NCBI GenBank assembly: GCA_026214975.1
Contig: CM047805.1
Coordinates: 62,426,834-62,490,833, forward strand
DNA: 64,000 nucleotides
Origin: Gentiana macrophylla
Lineage: Eukaryota; Streptophyta; Magnoliopsida; Gentianales; Gentianaceae
Direction: 5' to 3'
Made by a program: the position numbers and the translations under genes. The notes below the pieces were generated by a model. It ran no database searches, was not told the DNA's origin, and saw only the letters and a list, made by a program, of their open reading frames with translations. Every line of letters begins with the position of its first letter. Within the stretch, counting starts at the first letter, position 1. Of the stretch, positions 31,846 to 42,936 are shown one piece after another.

Positions 31846-33450
31846 TGTCTCGGATTTTATCTAAACAAAATATAACAAGTAATAAAATAAATCCGGTTTA
31901 CCCCAAGTGCAGGGATCGTAGTATATTGATTAAAACCGGAGTCGAATCCACAGGGAATCGAGGTTTATCTAGTTTTTATTAACTTCCCTAAATTATCACA
32001 ACTACTACTATTACTAAAGTTATAAGAAAATAAAAACGTTTAACACTTAACAAAACTAAAAACAAAATTAAACTGGACAGAAGATCGAAAATCTAAAGCC
32101 AGGAAATATAATTGCGAACAAGATTAACTAAACTAATTCTATTATATAACCTAAACATGCAATAAAAATATAAACTTGCTATGCAAAACAAGCACAAACG
32201 ATTTTAATCAATGAAATTAAAAACGAACAAGCAATGATCCACCAATTCTACAACACTCAATTTCTTCTCTAGATTATCTAGTGATGATTTAACAAAAGTT
32301 TTGATTCACCTATCGTGGAGTGCAATTTCTAATCTCTTAGAAAAGTTCGTCTATCAATCTTTTATCTTTCGATACTAAAGATTAACGCTTTTATATCCAA
32401 GGTGTGGAATTTCTCAATTTCTAATCTAGAAATTTAACCTAACAACTCTCGTTAATTAGATTAAAGATCTAATCTTTACTACGATGATCTAGGGTTTAAT
32501 CACGATTCTCTTCAACATTAAACATCAAACATGCAAAGATCTCTTGATTCAAATTGCATAAAAACAAGTAAAACATAATAAAGATGCTACTTTTAATAAA
32601 AACTCACAAGATAATCCAAAGGTGAAATCAAAGTGTTGATAGAACGGCTTCACAACGCTTGTTCCAAAAGCTTTTAGCCTCTAAGCATCGCTTGAATACT
32701 CAAAATAGCTTCACATGAAGTACATAAATTTGAAGGAATTTATCTAAGAATTAAAAAGCATAAAAACTATCTAAGAAAGGTGTAAACCACAAGGAAGAGC
32801 GCCCTTAGGGTTCTTGTGGCCGCCTAGTAGTATTTTTCTCTTTAGGGTTGAAAAAAAACGCGCCTATTTATAGAGTTTTAAGTCGGTTTTACGCTAGGTC
32901 GGAGTATGGGCGCCCGTCGAGTCTTGGGCGCCCGTCCGGCTTGTATGAACTTCTTCGAGTCGGGCCGAGTCATGTCAGACGCCCGTCCTATGTAAATTTG
33001 GACGCTCGTTTAGCAAAAATCTCAATACTCAAAATCCACTATTTCTTCCTGGACGCCCGTTCGATTCCTCTAACGCCCGTCCATCTAGACGGAGCTTCAG
33101 ACGCTCATTCAGTTTACTTCAAATCTTGTTTTCATCTCTATCTTTATCCGACTTCATCTTTATCCTTTTTCTTCCATGCAAATCCTCACTTGAACATCTT
33201 CTGAACCTCTTTTAAGCCAAATTCGTGTATCTACAAGATATCAAAAACATTGCAAAGTGTAAAATCATTCAAATCGATAGAAAATCAACAATAAAACCTC
33301 ATAATTCAACCAACTTTGCGATTAAACCATTGCAAACATCACTTGCTTAATAAACCAAATAAACGTTCAATTTCTATGCAAAACATCAGAGTATAGAGGA
33401 AAATTGTTACGAAATAGAACGATATAAATCATAGAAAATCACCCTAAACA
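31846..33450 (-). repeat. 5' LTR of gypsy C
   Basis: It has the same ends as the 3' LTR and is followed by target duplication GTACT at 33,451-33,455. TATA at 32,865-32,872 with the GC motif cluster just upstream. Confidence 0.93.
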
Positions 33451-33455
33451 GTACT

Positions 33456-34522
33456 TGTAATCCCAAGAAGTACTTGAGCTCCCCAGTGTCTTTGATTTAG
33501 AATTTGTCATGAAGGTAGTTCTTTACTGACTGAATATCTTCAACCGATTGACTAGCTATGATAATATCGTCCACGTATACTAATAAGTCCATGAATCTGC
33601 CATTAATCACTTTAGTGAATAGGCTGTAGTCATTTTTAGATTGCTGAAAATAAATGCTTTGCAAAGCTGTAGTCAATATAGAGTTCCACTGCCTGCTAGC
33701 CTGCTTAAGACCATATAGGGACTTAACCAGCCTGCAGACAGGATTCTTAACTGTGGTTTGAAACCCCTATGGTAACCTCATGTACACTTCCTCATGGATT
33801 TCACCATGTATGAAGGCATTAGTCACATCACACTGATGTAGATGCCAACCCTGTGCTGCTGATAAGGCTAACAGAACTCTAATGGTTGTCATTTTAGCTA
33901 CATGGGAGATGGTTTCTTGGTAGTCTAGGCCATATGTTTGGGTGTACCCTTTCGCAACTAACCTAGCCTTATATTGTTCTACAGTCCCATCAGGTTTGTA
34001 GTTAACCTTATATACCCATTTACATCCTATGGGTGTTTTGCCTGAAGTAAGAGAGACCACTTCCCATGTCTTGTTGTCTTCAAGGGCCTGAATTTCCTTG
34101 CTCATAGCATCCTTCCAGTTCTGGGACTTAACAGCTTGGCTAAATGATGAGGGTTCTACCACTTAATCCAGATTGCGAAGAAATACCTTATGGGACTTTG
34201 ATAAAACTTCATAACTGAGAGATTGGCCAAAATCATGAGGTGAAATGGATTTGTTGACTTGGGAACAAATGTAATCTGTAGGTGTGTAGGAGTATGTCTC
34301 AGTCTATTAGACTTCTAGTAAGAAGGTACTGACTTACGGTGGATTTTTTGCCAATTGAGCTTTAGGATCACCTTGTGCATCGGTGTGTCGGCGATGTTCG
34401 GGAGGATCTGATTTGTGCAGTGAGGATTTGATTGTGAGGTTGAGGATCTTCCTCATTAAAAGTGCAGTAGACAGGTATATGTTGCAGAGTTGAACTAGAT
34501 TTACATGAATCATCATAGGAAA
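33456..34522 (-). pseudogene. Copia B reverse transcriptase, N-terminal part
   Basis: The frame 33,767-34,162 holds WKDAMSKEIQALEDNKTWEV, then GCKWVYKVNYKPDGTVEQYK, ARLVAKGYTQTYGLDYQET and the palm Asp block CDVTNAFIHGEIHEEVYMRLP. The catalytic second half (LVYVDDIIIA-like) is at about 33,540-33,600 in another frame. 34,170-34,522 is the variable linker from integrase. A stop at 33,766 and a shift separate the parts. Confidence 0.88.
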
Positions 34523-36204
34523 TGATCGGCCTTTTCTAAGTGTCCAATCTCACCGGCAGTGTACCGGGTCAACTGTAGCCTAGAATTGGTGAGTCAAGGT
34601 CGTATCCCACATGGAATCTGGTCGAGTACCAAAGTCGGTCATGTCCCTAGTTCAGGTCAACACAAAAATTGAACGTGGTGATTTGTCAGATCACCGGTTC
34701 TAACAACTAAATAAACATAAGAGAAAAGATTTTAAACTACAAAAAACAAGATAGCCGATCTATGATCCAACCAACTACTCTATAACCCTAACTCGTTTCC
34801 GGAAGTGTTTCGACAAACTCTAATGTTCTCGGCATTGTTGAAGGGTGTCGTCTCATGTTTCCAAAAATAGACATTAATTCAATAATCTACCCTCTTATGT
34901 TAGGTTCAACAGTCCGCCTCGTTGTCACTCAAAGGGCGTCGTTTCCTAATTCCGAATATAGACATTAATTCAATAATCTACCCTCCTATGTCAGGTTCAA
35001 CAGTCCACTGATCGGATTTAACTGACCCGACACGGTCTATGATCTATGAGACGCTCATTAACAATGATATAAACCTCACACACGAAACTGAATCTGAACA
35101 ACTCAGTCGGTTTTACACGGTGATCCTAGAACCCCTTTTCCCACACCCTCTCACGAAATACATATGTAAAGAAGACACATGAAATACGATTATCGAGTAA
35201 TTAATTCGACAAAAGTCATTTAGAATAAGTTCTAGAATGATAACAACACCGAGAATCTAACAATCATAACATCAAAACACTTCAATCAACGAGCTAAGGA
35301 TTCGATTTCGAAGGCTATCACATATCTCGGCTATATAACGATTACATACTCATTATACTAAGAAAAATATAAGAAATCAACAATCAAAGCTAACATAAAA
35401 CAAGATTGAAACCAAGAACAATATGTTAATTAAAATTACCGGGTAGAAATTTGGTTTTCCGGAAGAAATCCCGTCAATAACGCGTCAAGCTATCCCCGAG
35501 ATCCTCCGGATTACAATGATTTACGACTAAACCAAGCTAATCTACCTACAACTAATCTAAGCTAAGAAAAGATGAAGAAAAACGCAGCAAAAAAACTGAA
35601 AAAATCGATCTAAAAAGGGAGTGGTTCGATCTAGATCAAAATGAGGGGGTATTTAAAGTGTTTTGCAGATCTGGACTGCTAGCCGGGCGCCTGTCAGATT
35701 TTTCCCTTCACAAAACCCATCAGCAACTTTCTGAGCCAAAAACCGTTAGAAAAATGGCCATAACTTTGTGTGTAGACCTCCAAATTTAGTGATTTAAAAT
35801 CCGTTGGAAAGCTAAAGAAATTGGCTACAACTTTCATGAAGATGTCCAGCCCAGAAAATGCCACTAAGGTGGATAAAAATGCAGATCAATGGAAGGTATG
35901 GTTGTAGTACCACCGCATTTTGATCCGTTTGAACGTTTAAGCTTCAGGCACACGTTCCAATCCTCGTATCTCGCCTTCTGGACATCTCAAACACCTAAGT
36001 CTTGTACAAAATCACAACAAATACCACACATAATCCCTACAGGACACTAGGGTGACCGAGAGTATAGTAAATTACACCGAAAAGACCGAGAATCCCGGAC
36101 TACGCCCTAGGTCCCGAAATGATAACCAAGGTGTAAATACATCAAAATACAACCAAATGTCTCAGAAAACATATATAACGAGGTATAAACGGGGTATAAT
36201 TACA
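34523..36204 (-). mobile_element. Solo LTR D (gypsy, Athila/Tat-like) in copia B
   Basis: A 1.68-kb block with no coding sequence. Read on the minus strand it starts TGTAATTATACC and ends GGCCGATCA. Near its 3' end it shares GACTTTGGTACT…GTTGACCCGGTAC with the end of the gypsy B LTR, so it is a related LTR. Flanking bases TAGGAAA (left) and TAGAAAA (right) are near-duplicates, as expected for one insertion. A TTTAAATA box at about 35,651 lies next to a GGGCGCCTGTC motif at about 35,686. No internal region or second LTR. Confidence 0.7.
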
Positions 36205-37209
36205 TAGAAAATGATATCCAATTTGACTCTCATCAGGAAAACACCTCACATAAAATATAACATTCTTGGAAATGAATATATGTTTTGTATCCAAGTTAAG
36301 CAAGACATAACCTTTTGTTGACTGTGAAATCCCCAAATGTATACAAGCCACACTCCTAGGATCAAATTTTGCTCTATTCTGTTGCAGTGTATTGGCATAG
36401 GCTAGACATCTAAACACTTTGACCCTTCTCAAATCATCATCTACTCCATAAATCATCCTATGTGGTGTAGCACCATGCAACAAATGTGTGGGTGTAATGT
36501 TGATCAGGTAGGCAGCATGTATGACACAGTGACCCCATAATTTGATAGGAAGATTGGCTTGGAATTTGAGTGCTCTACCTACATTAAGAAGGTGCTGGTG
36601 TTTTCTTTCAACTACACCATTTTGTTCAGGTGTGGACACACAACTCTTTTGGTGTAATATGCCCCTAGTAGTATAGAATTCTGGCATATAGAACTCTTGA
36701 CCATTGTCTATCCTAACCACTTTTATAGTCTTGTGAAACTGAGAATGGACGTAAGAACAAAAACTTTGAACTACCCCTCCTGCTTCAGATTTGTCATGCA
36801 GCATATATACCCATGTGAATCTACTAAGGTCATCCACCACTTTGAAAAAAATATTTGTGACCATGTATAGTAGCATGTCTATATGGACCCCAAATGTCAA
36901 AATGTACCAAATCAAAGATGATCGAATCGAATAACAACTCAAAGGAAAAGGCAATTGTTTTTGTTTAGCCAAAGGGCATACATGACAAATATAATCCATA
37001 GGGCTAACTATTTCTTTACTCTGTGCCTTGAGAAGATGTAGCCTTTGACCAGACAGGTGCCCCATTCTACAATGCCATACCATATCAGCAGACAGGCCAG
37101 GTGTGTTCTGGAAAGTAACATCATTACACCGTGACATGTCTTGATTATTCTGACCCTTGTAACCATCCAACAAGTACAAGCCTTTGCACTTTTTAGCTGA
37201 TCCAATCAT
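36205..37209 (-). pseudogene. Copia B GAG-pre-integrase and integrase
   Basis: One long open frame (36,142-37,209). In order: WHCRMGHLSGQRLHLLK and CHVCPLAKQK (zinc finger), FKVVDDLSRFTWVYML, VVRIDNGQEF (second Asp), STPEQNGVVERKHQHLLNVG (Glu block), then the C-terminal DPRSVACIHLGISQSTKGYV. The region of the first Asp (about 36,890-36,920) is garbled: it reads YILTFGVHID where a HFDIWG-type block is expected. The last about 20 codons before the stop belong to LTR D. Longest frame in the window. Confidence 0.9.
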
Positions 37210-37530
37210 CCCACGTGTTTGATCCTCAGATACATGACCATCGATTCAAAGATTATTCTCGATGTTGTCATTCTTAGTCAATTTACTAAGAGATATCAGA
37301 TTAAATTTGAATGCGGGCAAACAAAGAACATCCTGCAATAATAAATGTGTCCCTATTTGAACTTCACCAACATGTGTAACCATCACACTTCTACCATTTG
37401 GTAAATTGACACTAACATTTTCAACCTTGTGAAGTTGTGAAAAAGATTCAAATCATGAACAACATGATCCGTTGCTCTCGAATCTAGAATCCACATTATG
37501 CATATTACCCGCCTCAAATTATCTCTGCAT
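37210..37530 (-). pseudogene. Copia B protease remnant
   Basis: At about 37,460-37,500 the minus strand reads WILDSRATDHVVHDL, the copia protease active site with Arg in place of the usual Gly. A stop and shifts follow; LSKLTKNDNIEN-like flap sequence is at about 37,260. In the second copy (about 61,420) the same site has a one-base difference in a CTG context. Confidence 0.65.
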
Positions 37531-37944
37531 GAAGGGGGGAGCAGATAGTATCAAGCCTGGTTAACAAGGTGTGAATTTCGATTCTCTTTGTTCTCTTCAT
37601 TCACGCTTCTTGAGTAAGCTCGAGCAAATATGTGTACTTAGTCTTCGATTCATGAGTACCCCAAGAGGTGATGGAGTTAGTGGGCGATATGTTCTGAGAT
37701 GTCTCCTCCTCTGCATTTCCTTCCACCATATTGATCCTGCCTCTAGGTTTGGAGCCAGGAGGAAATCTATGTTTGTGATAGCACTTATCCTCCACATGAC
37801 CAGGTTTCCCATAATATGTATACTGTGGACGCTTTCCACCTTGATTCTCTTTGATAAGTTCTTCGCTTTTCTTTGTGCTTTTGAACCATTCAACCTTCTA
37901 CTGCAGATTCATGTGAGCTATTCCCCATATTGACCTATTAATCG
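37531..37944 (-). pseudogene. Copia B gag zinc-knuckle region
   Basis: The minus strand at about 37,760-37,830 reads YTYYGKPGHVEDKCYHKHRFPPG, a CX2CX4HX4C knuckle whose first Cys pair is reduced to Tyr-Tyr. A clearer frame of the same region is in the second copy (61,604-61,864). The frame here is broken by small indels. Confidence 0.75.
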
Positions 37945-38315
37945 CCCCTTATGTTATGGTTCGTCTCGCGCTTAGTCACTCGCGGGATTCGGATAGGGGG
38001 GCTCTTTTATGAAAAAACGCGCAGTTCTCCCCCTTATCTAATATATATTAGATACTAACTGGATCGGACATGGACTTCTATAAAGATCTTTCCACTCATT
38101 CATCATACTCAAAGTCGAAGTCACGGCATGGGGGGCTCGGAAAAAAACAAGAATCGGTGTCGTGGTGGTGCTACGAGCTCTCAAAATGGAATCTATTCCA
38201 AACATATATGCCATGGTTCCATACTTCGACAGGGTACAAATATCTAAATTTTATATTTTTAGATACATTTTCAAACCTATTGCCGATACTAAGTAGCAGT
38301 CAAAAATTTGTATCG
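37945..38315 (+). other. Insert with organelle DNA in copia B gag (chloroplast ycf2 fragment)
   Basis: About 370 bp of foreign sequence interrupts gag on the opposite strand. Its 3' part encodes [21 protein letters not shown] and [19 protein letters not shown], which I recognise as chloroplast Ycf2. The 5' part (from GGTTCGTCTCGCGCTTAGTC) is not ycf2 and could be mitochondrial DNA that had already captured ycf2. Gag coding resumes at both ends. The same insert is in the second copy at about 61,880-62,255. Confidence 0.75.
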
Positions 38316-39030
38316 GATCTGACAATTGATTCATAGTACTAGGGTAACCCTTCCTCTTTCTTTCGAATTTCAAAGCCATGGCAAAAGCAATCTTAATGGT
38401 TGGAAGTGGAGACATCAATAGAATTTGTGAATTAACCGGTGAGAAACTCTCATTCAAGCCTCTCAAAACCTAATGACGTACTCGTTTTCAAAGTATGCAA
38501 CAATAGTGGGAACTAGGTCACAGTGACAAACAGGATGACACTTACAATTAGGAACTGGCCTTAACACATTGATCTCATCCCAAATGATCTTAATTCAAGC
38601 AAAGTTCTGAGATATAGTGAGATCTCCTTGTTTGATTCCATTCAATTCCTCAAGAAAATAAGATAACCTAAAAGAGTCCAAGTTCGCATACATGTCCTGA
38701 ATATCATCCCAAACCTCTTTTGCCGTATTCATCCACATGACACTCGAGCAATCGTCTTCGATCTGAATTGAGCAGCCACGAAGTGACGGTGGTGTTACAC
38801 TGCTCCCACGCGTTGAATTCTGGATCACCTCTCTCCGGTCTCACAATCGAACCGTCGATAAAACCTATTTTATTCTGCATAACCAGCGACATCTTCACCG
38901 ATTCGACCACGAGTGATAATTGACTACATTTTCATCGAGTACTGGTTGAACGAGCACCAAAGACGGACTCTCGCTCGGGTGGATGTAGTAAGGGCTTGAA
39001 ACATGAATTACAGCTTCCTCCGCCATTAAT
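38316..39030 (-). pseudogene. Copia B gag, N-terminal domain
   Basis: Minus-strand pieces carry the UBN2-type gag of plant copia elements: MQNKIGFIDGSIVRPERGDP, FNAWEQCNTTVTSWLLNS, AKEVWDDIQDMYANLDSFRL, YFLEELNGIKQGDLTISQ and later MRGLNESFSPVNSQILLMSP. The start is near 39,025 (a MAEEAV-like beginning). Several indels break the frame. Confidence 0.85.
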
Positions 39031-39093
39031 AAACCTTCGAAACAGCAAAAAAACTTATCTAATTTTGCAGAGATCGACTAAATGCAGCTGTGT

Positions 39094-39367
39094 CTCTCTG
39101 ATACCATGTGGAATTTCATCAATTGGATAATATTTGACAGAAAGGAAATTGGGGAAGAAGATGACCTAATTGGGGAAGAACATAATGTTCGACTTAATGT
39201 CCAAAAAACCTAATCTGGAGCTTTATATATGGTAGCTCTATTCTATTACAACTTGCATTATTACAGCTGGTATAAGCAATTAAGACGTACTAATTATGCT
39301 AATTAAGTACAACTATATTAAGTACCAAAATATCTACTATTTACAATTTACTCTACTATATTCAACG
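39094..39367 (-). repeat. Primer binding site and 5' LTR of copia B
   Basis: 39,094-39,106 is TGGTATCAGAGAG on the minus strand, complementary to initiator Met tRNA. The LTR follows at 39,107-39,367 and matches 18,154-18,416. The last base is G instead of A. Confidence 0.92.
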
Positions 39368-40037
39368 GGCGAAGATGAATTAAGCAGCCCGACACGGCTG
39401 AATTGGATCATGCAAATATGTGACTGCTTGTTTGGGAGGAAATTTTATCTTCGTATTGTATGTATTATAGTCATACATTTCTACTCTGTTTTATCATGCA
39501 CACCGATAAAACACATCGAATATGTGAAAGAGAGTAGAAATGTGTGGCCACATAATGCATGTCGTTTGACATAATTACGTAACAATTTGTTGTTGCAGGA
39601 TAAAATTTCTCTTTGTTGTTGTAGGATAAAATTTCTCTTTGTTGTTTTGACATGTAAACTTGCTATGGATACAATGACAAAGCAATTTATTAGGCCCTGT
39701 AATCCTGAATAATTATACGAAAAATCAAGCTATTACAAATAAATAATTGAAAAATCGAAACAAATAAAACATGAAAGCCGTTTTTGGTGGTATAGACGAC
39801 AGAATATACACACAGTAAAAATCAAGAGAAGCTGTACCAGAATCTTTAGGGGCTTCCATATTCGTAATAATTTCAAACCTTCCGCATTTGTTAATTGAGA
39901 GAAGAAAACTAATTTGATGAAGAAGTTGGCCGGCTGCTACTTGTAGTTGTTTTGTTGCTTCTGCTGTTCCTTTCTGCGTCCAGACAAAATAGCCAACTTA
40001 GATTCCTAGACAACTGGATTTATTTTAGCTTAAGCTT
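39368..40037 (+). other. Host sequence flanking copia B (possible end of the IQD gene)
   Basis: It starts GGCGAAGATGAATTAAGC directly at the LTR edge. This could continue the short IQD exon cut at 18,153, but similarity to IQD C-termini is too weak to claim. The rest is AT-rich with a tandem pair of about 24 bp (GCAGGATAAAATTTCTCTTTG at about 39,595-39,643). No gene seen. It is duplicated at 63,301-63,971. Confidence 0.45.
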
Positions 40038-40049
40038 ATTCATATCGAG

Positions 40050-40214
40050 TAATGATACAGGCACATCTGTTGTGTCACAACGAGTGACACAACAGGTATC
40101 TGCATCGTTGATCATGATGTGTTGACATCATGATCAATTTAGAGTCGTTATGATTCACGGTGCAAATAACCGTTGTGTCACTCGTTATGACACAACGGTT
40201 GTACCAGTATCATT
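40050..40214. mobile_element. MITE, 165 bp, with long terminal inverted repeats
   Basis: The ends TAATGATACAGGCACA and TTGTACCAGTATCATT are inverted repeats, and the similarity continues inward over about 60 bp (TTGTGTCACAACGAGTGACACAAC and its reverse complement). The flanks ATTCATATCGAG (40,038-40,049) and ATTCATATCCAG (40,215-40,226) are a 12-bp near-perfect target duplication, which points to a Mutator-like origin. No coding capacity. Confidence 0.8.
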
Positions 40215-40226
40215 ATTCATATCCAG

Positions 40227-41747
40227 GATTCAGGAATACGTTAGTCCTCAAACACCCTCCGATTTTTAAGTCAGAAAACACGTTCAAGAGATTGATTCGT
40301 GAGGGCGTAACGATTGACTGTTATAATTAGTGGCGGACTCGTCTCCAACTCGGAGCATACCGGTACAAAGTTACAGATTCATCTCGGTTTAGACTTGAAT
40401 CGGGTACGTATCGTCCAAACTCGGCCAATCTCGGCCGAGTCAATCCGATTTAAGTGGGAACATTAGTGATTCGATTGGAACCTTGAAAAAGGATAAATCA
40501 AAAGCAATTCTACACAATATTCAGTCAATCTTGACAATAAACTTCACTCCAAAAGCGGACAGAATCTTTACTATTTACTTCTTTACAAAAGAAATAGTAC
40601 ATCTGTGACTTTGCCAATTGTCAAGAATCAAAACAACTCACATATTTCAATAATTATCCAAGCTTTCCAGCCTCTTTATAATAAAAATTACAGAATTATC
40701 ATAGCAAAACTTCACAACCCACAACACAGCTTTGATTCACCACAACACCTCCATTTTTTGGTTAAATTTCTTCAATTTTGAAGCATACAAAACCTAATTA
40801 AAACCCTGTTGCTAATTACCCAAACATAGAAACAAAACCAAATATCAAAACCACAAATACGCATGTTACAACAACAAACAACCACAAATCCGCATGTTAC
40901 AACAACAAACAACCACAAATACGCATGTTAAAATGTAACGCGACAGCGCATATTTTATTCTATTTAATCGAAAGAAATGATCTTGATGATTGTTTTGGGA
41001 CATTTTGAAGTTGTGTTTAGTTATTTATTTTTTTTTTTTTTTTTTTTTAATTTTTAGATTTTTTCAAATATTTTAAAATATTTTATAAGGAGAAAACTCG
41101 TCTCGCTCAAACGATATCGATCTGCGATAATTTATGTGACTTGGTGGTCTCCGAGGCGGTTACCGAGACCGCGACTTTGAACCATGATACTTACACCGTA
41201 TTTTTACGGTGTAGCGCTGCTAATAGGTGGGCCAATTCGTTGGAATTCTAATTAAGTTATCTATTCACATTTCCAAATTTTGTTGGAATTCTAATTTGCA
41301 TAGCCGTTGCTAATAGGTCAATGGGATGGGAAGGAACCAACTAAGGAGATTGTTATTTAAAATGTTCCTATGATCCTATTGATGAGATTCTTGCCGATTC
41401 AGGTATGATTTGTGATTCTTATGGATTCAGGTATAAGTTAATGAATCAGATCGGATTTGGAGAATCGTGCTTCTGTCTTTAATAGCATTTTTACAATTCT
41501 AACTTTTGATGCAATTCCCGTTTACTCACCTGTTTAATTTTCTTGAAAGATTTTATAATGGTTCGAAAGATCTAGTCAAAATCATATCCAGTTTGATGAA
41601 ATCATCACTTTTATATTTGTGTGTTTTTGTGTATTTCTTTATTCAATCCCATAGATGAAAACAATCATTGGTGATTTTCTTATTTATATTGCTGTATGAG
41701 AAGCAGCGGCCAGCGGGTGTGGAGAGAGGCAAGCTGATGAGGAGTCT

Positions 41748-41779
<32 letters not shown>

Positions 41780-41792
41780 GTTCCTTTTAAGA
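40227..41792. other. Intergenic DNA, no gene seen
   Basis: AT-rich sequence with short tandem copies of ACCACAAAT(A/C)CGCATGTTA (about 40,850-40,930) and T-runs at about 41,022-41,048 and 41,749-41,779. No frame of note. Confidence 0.6.
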
Positions 41793-41940
41793 TATGTAGA
41801 GGTGAGGTTACTTATTACTTGGCTTTACCTTTTTAATCATATTTTAACCGTCTTATCTGCTTTGAATTTGATTTTTTAGTCCGAAGGTGTATTATTGTTG
41901 ACTGCACATCTTTAAAAAAGCTTTTCAATGTTAGTAAAAT
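41793..41940 (+). pseudogene. Second copy of the IQD intron and exon edge
   Basis: 41,793-41,880 is about 90% like 16,976-17,062, including the intron end TTGATTTTTTAG. After the splice site the likeness fades within about 60 bp (GACTGCACATCTTT against CACTGCTTCATTTT). It shows that part of the IQD locus was duplicated, and it is the empty-site reference for the LTR X insertion at 16,975. Confidence 0.6.
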
Positions 41941-42058
41941 TTGATGCTGGCATGTACTCCACGATTCAAATCGATGTTCAATGGATGCTTATTAGGTTTG
42001 ACTTTAAGTTTGGTATGTAGCATATATATCATTAAGTACTAATATGATGTATTTGTAT

Positions 42059-42799
42059 TGTTAGGAATAACGTATCGTGTGTGGAGTGATTTACGTGATA
42101 TATCCACAATTACCGGAAATAATTACAGAATAATCAACACTATAAAATTGAATCAAACAATGCAATAACAACGGAATAGAAATCAAATCGAGGCGAGTGT
42201 AAACACTCTTCATTTAGGACAAATTGCCCCGGTCTCGTGCCCATGGTTGCAGCAACTGTCTCCCAAAATACAACGGTTCACATCTCGAGTTTAGCGGCAC
42301 TTCCAAGACTCGAGCTCCGGCAAACTACTTGGATGTCCCGACTTCTCTTTGACACACCATGACTCAATGAGTGCAGAATGATTTTGTATGTAGTAGAGGA
42401 GGAAAATTCGATGTTTAATTCTCATTCACGGAGGCTCTTTATCTAGTGGAGATGATTTTATGCTACATTAATTCTTATTGGCCGAATGACACTTTTTTTT
42501 TTCTTGTCCCTCAAGACAAGACACAATAGCCTACGACTTAATTTAATTAGATTAGCCGACCTGATTAGGTCGGTCTAATATAATTAATAAAGTCGATCTG
42601 ATTTACGTATTTTATCCTCACTTTATGTATTAATTTCTCACTTACCCGATATCCGAATCGAGTGATTCAAAAGTCAATTATTATCTACTCCGTGCTTAGA
42701 ATTTAACCATATACAAAACTCGATGATATACATCGGAGCCTATCTGAAATCAACACTAAAGTTGACCGTTCGACCATGTCGATTCGGTTTTTCTCAACA
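42059..42799. mobile_element. Solo-LTR-like block
   Basis: 741 bp with TGTTAGGAATAACG at one end and GGTTTTTCTCAACA at the other, so TG...CA on either strand. No coding sequence, no PBS or polypurine tract beside it, and no matching 5-bp flanks. A second copy is not in the window, so the call rests on the ends and the style of sequence. Confidence 0.35.
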
Positions 42800-42936
42800 A
42801 TATATCGGAAACGTGTTCTCGATTAGTTTAGAAGATTGTGAAGAATTGAACAAATAAATCATGTTTAAGCGAAAAGATATTTCAAACCCCTTGTCGGTAT
42901 GTTCTTATGAAATTTCGTCATGATTTTTTTAGTGGG

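Larger units (their letters stand above)
19266..33450 (-). mobile_element. Gypsy C: Athila/Tat-type Ty3/gypsy retrotransposon
   Basis: LTRs of about 1.6 kb (19,266-20,866 and 31,846-33,450) begin and end TG...CA. The element is flanked by the perfect 5-bp target duplication GTACT (19,261-19,265 and 33,451-33,455). Internal order on the minus strand: PBS for tRNA-Asp, gag with two zinc knuckles, DLGAS protease, RT, RNase H, integrase, long non-coding 3' region, polypurine tract. It lies inside RT of copia B, so it is younger. A CACTA-like insertion extends the 3' region. Confidence 0.92.
18154..39367 (-). mobile_element. Copia B: Ty1/copia retrotransposon inserted in the IQD locus
   Basis: 263-bp LTRs at 18,154-18,416 and 39,107-39,367 enclose gag, protease, integrase, RT and RNase H in copia order on the minus strand. 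Flanking 5-mers are GGAGA on the left and GGCGA on the right, a possible target duplication with one mismatch. The element is split by gypsy C (19,266-33,450), solo LTR D (34,523-36,204) and an insert with organelle-derived DNA (about 37,945-38,315). A second copy of its right part is at 57,388-63,300. Confidence 0.85.

Noticed and set aside
38070..38336. An 88-codon plus-strand ORF as a host gene
   Set aside because: The second half is an internal piece of chloroplast Ycf2 without its own start, so it is transferred organelle DNA.
42054..42804. 5-bp target duplication around the solo-LTR-like block
   Set aside because: The flanks TGTAT and ATATA do not match, so the block is kept only as a low-confidence call.
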